NCBI GenBank assembly: GCA_965248765.1
Contig: CBDFKF010000004.1
Location: 2,728,001 to 2,792,000 of the forward strand
Source of the DNA: CBDFKF01 sp965248765
GTDB lineage: Bacteria; Pseudomonadota; Alphaproteobacteria; VGEJ01
DNA: 64,000 nucleotides
Reading direction: 5' to 3'
This document shows, one piece after another, positions 60,137 to 64,000 of this stretch (within the stretch, counting starts at the first letter, position 1; each line of letters opens with the position of its first letter). Under the pieces are notes generated by a model. That model was given only the letters and a program-made list of their open reading frames with translations. It did not search any database and was not told the DNA's origin. Made by a program: the position numbers and the translations under genes.

Positions 60137-60900
60137 TCAACAAGGTTAAAGATTTTGCGGAGTGAAGGCCAGCAGGCCCCATTGCGCGCGCGCACCTGAC
60201 CGAGAAAACGCGCGAGGAAACCCCATGCCGGCCCATCAAGAACCCGATGATGAGTGAGCAGACCCGTGGGTTCGTCGGGATCGGCCGCGCCCGTACGCCG
60301 CGCTCGCAGATGCGCGATCACATCGGCGAGGCTCGCCTCCTCGCCGCGAAAGCCACGCGTGCCGCGCCAGTCGATGACATCGACGTGAGCGTTCACCTGG
60401 CGAAGACCCGGCGCCGGCTCCGCCGAGGCGCGCGCCTTTAGAGTCGATAGACCGCGCAGGCCCGCTCCGGGCAGGTGCGTGACAAGGGCGGGGGCGAGCC
60501 GATTCCAGGGCGGCACGAAAACCGGCAGCGCGCGCGATCCGAACAAGCCCGCTATCTTCGCGCTAGCTGCCTCGATCTCGCCAATCATATCCGGCAACGG
60601 CCTGTGGGCACCAAACTCGGCCTTGCGGGCACCTGGTGGCGCGTGGTTGCGATGGGCAAGGCCATGCACCGCCACCATGATCGGTGGGTGGGGCTCAACG
60701 AGGTCGACGAACTCCGTCCCGGATTCCGCCGGCACCGCGGCAAGGCAGACGGGCACGCCGTTCTCCGCAGCGAGATCGATGAGGCGTGCCAACGCGGAGC
60801 TTGGTGCGCCGGCATCGTCGTCCCGCCACCACAGGCTCGCGCTGCGGCCCGACCGTTGCCATGCCTCGAGCTCGGAGGCGAGAGCATCCCAGCTCACCAA
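60133..60900 (-). CDS. Polysaccharide deacetylase family protein
   Basis: 255 residues, NodB-like fold. SLWWRDDDAGAPSSALARL supplies the metal-binding Asp, and MVAVHGLAHRNHAPPGARKAEFG the His pair. FVPPWNRLAPALVTHLPGAGLRGLST and the HHRVLDG segment follow. It lacks a signal peptide, so it would act in the cytosol, as deacetylases of lipid-linked or nucleotide sugars can. It lies between a MurG-like glycosyltransferase and a small membrane protein. Confidence 0.85.
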   Translation of the reverse strand: MVSWDALASELEAWQRSGRSASLWWRDDDAGAPSSALARLIDLAAENGVPVCLAAVPAESGTEFVDLVEPHPPIMVAVHGLAHRNHAPPGARKAEFGAHRPLPDMIGEIEAASAKIAGLFGSRALPVFVPPWNRLAPALVTHLPGAGLRGLSTLKARASAEPAPGLRQVNAHVDVIDWRGTRGFRGEEASLADVIAHLRARRTGAADPDEPTGLLTHHRVLDGPAWGFLARFLGQVRARNGACWPSLRKIFNLVE

Positions 60901-62051
60901 GCGACCTCATCGGCCCACCGTTGGATCAGCGCGGCGCTGTTCTCGTTGCCGGCGGTATCGATCGTATCGGCACTGCTTGGCGGCGCGTCCATCGCGGCGT
61001 CCACTGCTGCGGCTAGACGAATTGGAGTTAGGTCGGCTTCAGCGACAACATGAACCAAACCGCGCGCGGCGAGCCGGCGCGCGCGTAGCGTCTGCTCCGT
61101 CTCTATGCCGCCGGCATAGGGAACGACGACTCCGCGGGTCCCGGCGTGCAGGACCTCGAAGACCGTGTTGTAGCCGCCCTGACTTATCGACAGCGTGCAG
61201 TTCGCGATTAACGTCGTGAAGTCGGGCCGCGCCCTTTCGACCACCACATCCGGCGGCGCTGCCGCCGCCACGGCATCGAAATCGGCCTCCGGCACCTTGA
61301 TGCCGACGAGGACCCGCCAGCACCGGTCCTTTAGCCGGGTCGCCGCCCGCGCGGCGATGGCTGTCCGCAGAAGTTCAAACCCCACGGCGCCGGCCCCGGC
61401 GGAGACGATGACCTCTCCGTAGCCAGGGCTTCCCGGACCGCCGGCGCGACCGCTCCGATCGACCGTGTAGCCGGTGTAGACCAACTTGTCCGCAATCCGC
61501 CGCGCGTGGGGAAAGGTCTCCTCGAACGAGATCAGCTGGGGATCGCCGTGAACCATGACACGGTCGAAGTAGGTGTCGATGAGCGCGAGCATCTCATCGT
61601 TGCGCTCGGGCTTGCTCTGGCCGACCAATATGTCGCGAACCGAGGAGACGATCAGCGGCCTGTGCGCGCTCGCGATCGCGGCATCGAGCACCGGCAGCAG
61701 CTCGAACCGCATTTGACGCCGACCGAACGGAAACAGCTCGAACAAAAGAACATGCGGTTGAAACGTGCGCCAAGCATCGAGCAACTGGCTGCAACGCTCC
61801 TCGCGCCAGCTATCGTCAATGGCCTCGTCGTTCTCATCGACCAGCACTTTGAAGTAGAGATCGGTCGCACGCGTCGGCGTGAGCTGTACGAGCCGCGCGC
61901 CACCGATGTCGAGACCGGGGATCGCGTGGCCGCCGGAAACGAGGGTGACCTCGAGCCCCTGTGCGGTGAACGCGCGGCTCAGCGTCGCGGCGCGTCTAAG
62001 GTGGCCGATGCCGAGCAGATGTTGGACGTAGAAAAAAACGCGTCTTGTCAT
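60894..62051 (-). CDS. Glycosyltransferase, MurG/GT28-like
   Basis: 385 residues of GT-B fold. N-terminal: FFYVQHLLGIGHLRRAATLSRAFTAQGLEVTLVSGGH. C-terminal donor domain: VIVSAGAGAVGFELLRTAI, LIANCTLSISQGGYNTVFEVLHAGTRGVVVPYAGGIETEQTLRARRLAARGLV, like MurG/UGT. The sugar and acceptor are unknown. The ATG at 62051 overlaps the phosphatase stop by four bases. Confidence 0.88.
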   Translation of the reverse strand: MTRRVFFYVQHLLGIGHLRRAATLSRAFTAQGLEVTLVSGGHAIPGLDIGGARLVQLTPTRATDLYFKVLVDENDEAIDDSWREERCSQLLDAWRTFQPHVLLFELFPFGRRQMRFELLPVLDAAIASAHRPLIVSSVRDILVGQSKPERNDEMLALIDTYFDRVMVHGDPQLISFEETFPHARRIADKLVYTGYTVDRSGRAGGPGSPGYGEVIVSAGAGAVGFELLRTAIAARAATRLKDRCWRVLVGIKVPEADFDAVAAAAPPDVVVERARPDFTTLIANCTLSISQGGYNTVFEVLHAGTRGVVVPYAGGIETEQTLRARRLAARGLVHVVAEADLTPIRLAAAVDAAMDAPPSSADTIDTAGNENSAALIQRWADEVAW

Positions 62052-62653
62052 CGATGCTCCGATCCACACGCGCGCAACGGGAGATTTAGCGCGACTCCCC
62101 GCGGGCGACCATCCTCGCCGATCTCGAAGACATGGACCGCCTCCCAATCCAGCTTGACCGGGGGTTTGCCCAGGAAGTCCCAACCATAGGCGAGCCCGAG
62201 GACGGCACGAATCACACCCTTGTGGGTGACCGCGACGGTCGGAACGCCGGCCGCGGCAAGCTCGCCCAGCAACGGCGCAAGCCGGTTCTGTACATCGCGC
62301 GGGCTCTCCCCCCCGGGCGGTTGCAGATCGAGACCGCGCGCCTCCTCATTGGCGAGCGCCGCGCCGTGCGTGTGCCTCAGTTCGGCGAGGGTCTGCCCCT
62401 CGCACGCGCCCCAGTCCATTTCGATGAGGCGATCGTCGATCTCCACCGACGGCTCCCCGAGGTAGCGCGCTGTTGCGATCGCGCGGCCAAGGGGGCTTGT
62501 CAACCAGCGCGTGCCTGACAGGCAGTCGGGCAGACGCAGACCGCGCAGCCGCCGGCCAGCGGCACGGGCGAGCGGCACGTCCGCCCGCCCCTGCAAACGT
62601 CCCGCACGGTTCCAGGCCGTCGGTCCGTGGCGGATCAGTGCGAGCGTTGTCAC
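62048..62653 (-). CDS. Histidine phosphatase family protein
   Basis: 201 residues of the phosphoglycerate-mutase-like superfamily. The RHG motif is LALIRHGPTAWNRAG, the second Arg SPLGRAIATARYLG, the catalytic acid EMDWGACEGQTLAELR and the second His VAVTHKGVIRAVLG. Members of this kind act on phosphosugars or cobalamin/other small phosphates. In this operon a sugar phosphate is plausible. Confidence 0.9.
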   Translation of the reverse strand: MTTLALIRHGPTAWNRAGRLQGRADVPLARAAGRRLRGLRLPDCLSGTRWLTSPLGRAIATARYLGEPSVEIDDRLIEMDWGACEGQTLAELRHTHGAALANEEARGLDLQPPGGESPRDVQNRLAPLLGELAAAGVPTVAVTHKGVIRAVLGLAYGWDFLGKPPVKLDWEAVHVFEIGEDGRPRGVALNLPLRACGSEHR

Positions 62654-63804
62654 AATGTTGGCGCCCGCGCCGCGACGGCCTCTCGGAGCGCGCGATCAAG
62701 CCGCTCGGCGGCTTGGGTGAGGGTGCGCTCGCTGGTGACGAAGGCCTGGGCGCGCCTCCCCATCGTTTGGCGGAGCGTACGATCCTTGAGCAGTCGTCGC
62801 ACGCCAGCTGCAAAAGCCGGCACATCGCCGGCCGGCGTGAGTATGCCGGTCTCGCCCTCGCGAACGACATCGGGGACACCGCGGATGTTGCCGGCGACGA
62901 CCGGCATGCCGGCGGCCTGGGCCTCGAGCAGCGCCATGCCGTACGCCTCGTTCACCGCTGGCCATACATAGATGTCGCAAGCCGCGTAAACCTGCGGTAG
63001 CTCGTCCGCTGCGCGGGCGCCGATCGGGCGAACCCGATCAGGTGGGAAGTCGGCAAAGAGAGCGTCGACATCGCCGCGGGCTTCACCATCGCCGACGATC
63101 ACAAGTTGCCACGGACAGTCCGCGAGAGTCCGGAGCGCCGTTGCCAGCCCCGCATACGAGGCGAGCTTATCGCCCCGGCGCATCATGCCGACCGCGAGCA
63201 GCCAAGGCCGATCCCCCGCCAAGCCGCAGGCGGCGGCCAACGCGCGGCGCGAGTCCTCGCGGTCGTGGGAGGCGAACAGAGTCGAATCGAGGAACGGCGG
63301 CAGGTGATGAAGGCGTTCTGGCCCGCCGACCAGCGGTCGGACACAAGCGACGTCGAGCGCGGTGATATAGAACACCGCATCGGCCGCCGCGATCGCGACG
63401 GCGGTCGCCTGGTGGCCGATGTGCCAAGCCCCGCCTGCTCGCTTAGGTGCGTACGACGGCTCGGCGATCAGGTAGGGAATGCCAAGGCGGCGGCTGATTG
63501 CCGGACCAAGCCAATCGGGGGCGCGGTAGTAGACGTGGTAGGTGAACCACGCCTCGGGCCGCTGCGATGCCGGTCGTTGCTCGTAGTCGCGGATCAGCTC
63601 ATGTGCGATCGTCTCGCCGCGGTGTTTGAACACGCTTTGGTCCGAGCCATCGGGCGAGCTGTCGTAGCTACGGAACGACGAGGCGAGCGAAACGTCATGA
63701 GCCGCCGCCGACAACGCTTGCATCAACAGGCGGGCCATCCGCCGATCACCCGATGGTGTCTCATGGGTCGGCGGTTTGAGCGGGGCATAGAAGGCGATGC
63801 GCAT
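62650..63804 (-). CDS. Glycosyltransferase family 4 protein
   Basis: 384 residues. It starts MRIAFYAPLKPPTHETPSGDRRMARLL (ATG 63804), and the C-terminal donor site has AACDIYVWPAVNEAYGMALLEAQAAGMPVVAGNIRGVPDVVREGETG (the GT4 E-x7-E pattern). The middle part has WLLAVGMMRRGDKLASYAGLATALRTL. It probably uses a nucleotide sugar in envelope glycan assembly. Confidence 0.9.
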   Translation of the reverse strand: MRIAFYAPLKPPTHETPSGDRRMARLLMQALSAAAHDVSLASSFRSYDSSPDGSDQSVFKHRGETIAHELIRDYEQRPASQRPEAWFTYHVYYRAPDWLGPAISRRLGIPYLIAEPSYAPKRAGGAWHIGHQATAVAIAAADAVFYITALDVACVRPLVGGPERLHHLPPFLDSTLFASHDREDSRRALAAACGLAGDRPWLLAVGMMRRGDKLASYAGLATALRTLADCPWQLVIVGDGEARGDVDALFADFPPDRVRPIGARAADELPQVYAACDIYVWPAVNEAYGMALLEAQAAGMPVVAGNIRGVPDVVREGETGILTPAGDVPAFAAGVRRLLKDRTLRQTMGRRAQAFVTSERTLTQAAERLDRALREAVAARAPTL

Positions 63805-63805
63805 C

Positions 63806-64000
63806 CTAGCGAACAGCGCGTGCGGCGACCTCTCTGGCACCGACGAGGCCGAACAGCGCGGCAAGCGCGTCGATTCCACGATCCATGGGGAAGCGATCAC
63901 GCGCTACCCGGGCGCCGGTAGCGCCCAGCCGCTCGCGCAGGTCTGGCTCGGTTATCAGACGATTCAGTGCCTGGGCCAGGGCTTCGGCGTCGTCGGGCGG
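63806..64000 (-). CDS. Glycosyltransferase C-terminus (5' part outside window)
   Basis: The last 64 codons of a gene entering from the right edge: DDAEALAQALNRLITEPDLR, ERLGATGARVARDRFPMDRG, IDALAALFGLVGAREVAA, stop at 63806. This is the usual C-terminal end of a GT4 glycosyltransferase. Its stop lies one base before the next start region, so it leads the same operon. Confidence 0.75.
   Translation of the reverse strand, partial: PPDDAEALAQALNRLITEPDLRERLGATGARVARDRFPMDRGIDALAALFGLVGAREVAARAVR

Noticed and set aside
1..64000. tRNA genes or CRISPR arrays
   Set aside because: I saw no T-loop/acceptor pattern and no regularly spaced repeats; a tRNAscan-SE and CRISPR search would settle this.

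Overview
The window looks like a chromosomal segment of a high-GC alphaproteobacterium, probably Rhodospirillales-like. The evidence is gene order rather than any marker gene: hslV next to hisB, the hisH-hisA-hisF-hisE run, hrcA-grpE, rph-rdgB-hemW, lppC/rsmI-yraN-BON lipoprotein-gshB, an olsB-type acyltransferase, a CyaC-like cyclase, and heat-shock promoters of the alphaproteobacterial RpoH type. No tRNA, rRNA or CRISPR array was recognised.

Layout. Positions 1-4436 hold the end of hslV, a MarR regulator, a frameshifted exported protein and a lone large-subunit molybdenum hydroxylase. hisB (4524-5156) is followed by a 557-base non-coding stretch with several strong stem-loops and then an AT-rich block with DnaA-box-like sequences, a candidate replication origin. 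A DUF2628 gene follows. Positions 6143-13150 are an accessory region inside the histidine cluster: a cyclase/hydrolase pseudogene, a GFA-type gene, a duplicated glcG-pyrE unit with two decayed pyrE pieces, an RraA-like gene, a PEP-CTERM beta-propeller protein with two CRP-type sites, and a broken MarR gene. The histidine genes resume at 13380 (hisH, a GNAT gene, hisA, hisF, hisE) with a HIT gene.

Positions 16920-44659 are mostly core genes: cyaC-like cyclase, sugar/adenosine kinase, amidase, membrane protein, bactofilin, lipoprotein, nth, DUF2244, dapB, dnaJ, dnaK, grpE, hrcA, rph, rdgB, hemW, lppC, rsmI, yraN, BON lipoprotein, gshB, CopD-like protein, comM (two frameshifts), methyltransferase, macro-domain protein, olsB and mutS. 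Positions 44660-48194 look like an inserted island. It is bounded by two diverged copies of the mutS 3' end and contains a PEP-CTERM tail remnant, a complete IS with 17-base target duplications, a cyclase fragment and a lower-GC LLM flavin oxidoreductase.

Positions 48220-53344 hold two EamA transporters, an MBL-fold hydrolase, a methyltransferase and a frameshifted membrane adenylate cyclase. From the right edge down to 53341 runs one tightly overlapping leftward operon: three glycosyltransferases (one partial), a histidine phosphatase, a polysaccharide deacetylase, a small membrane protein, a complete peptide-type ABC importer and a broken DUF427 gene.

Themes: cAMP signalling recurs (an intact redox-type cyclase, a frameshifted cyclase, two cyclase remnants, paired CRP sites). 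Gene decay is frequent. Some lesions are single-base shifts that could be sequencing error (881-bp exported protein, comM, the 51978 cyclase); others are clear deletions (6143 pseudogene, second marR, DUF427, second pyrE).
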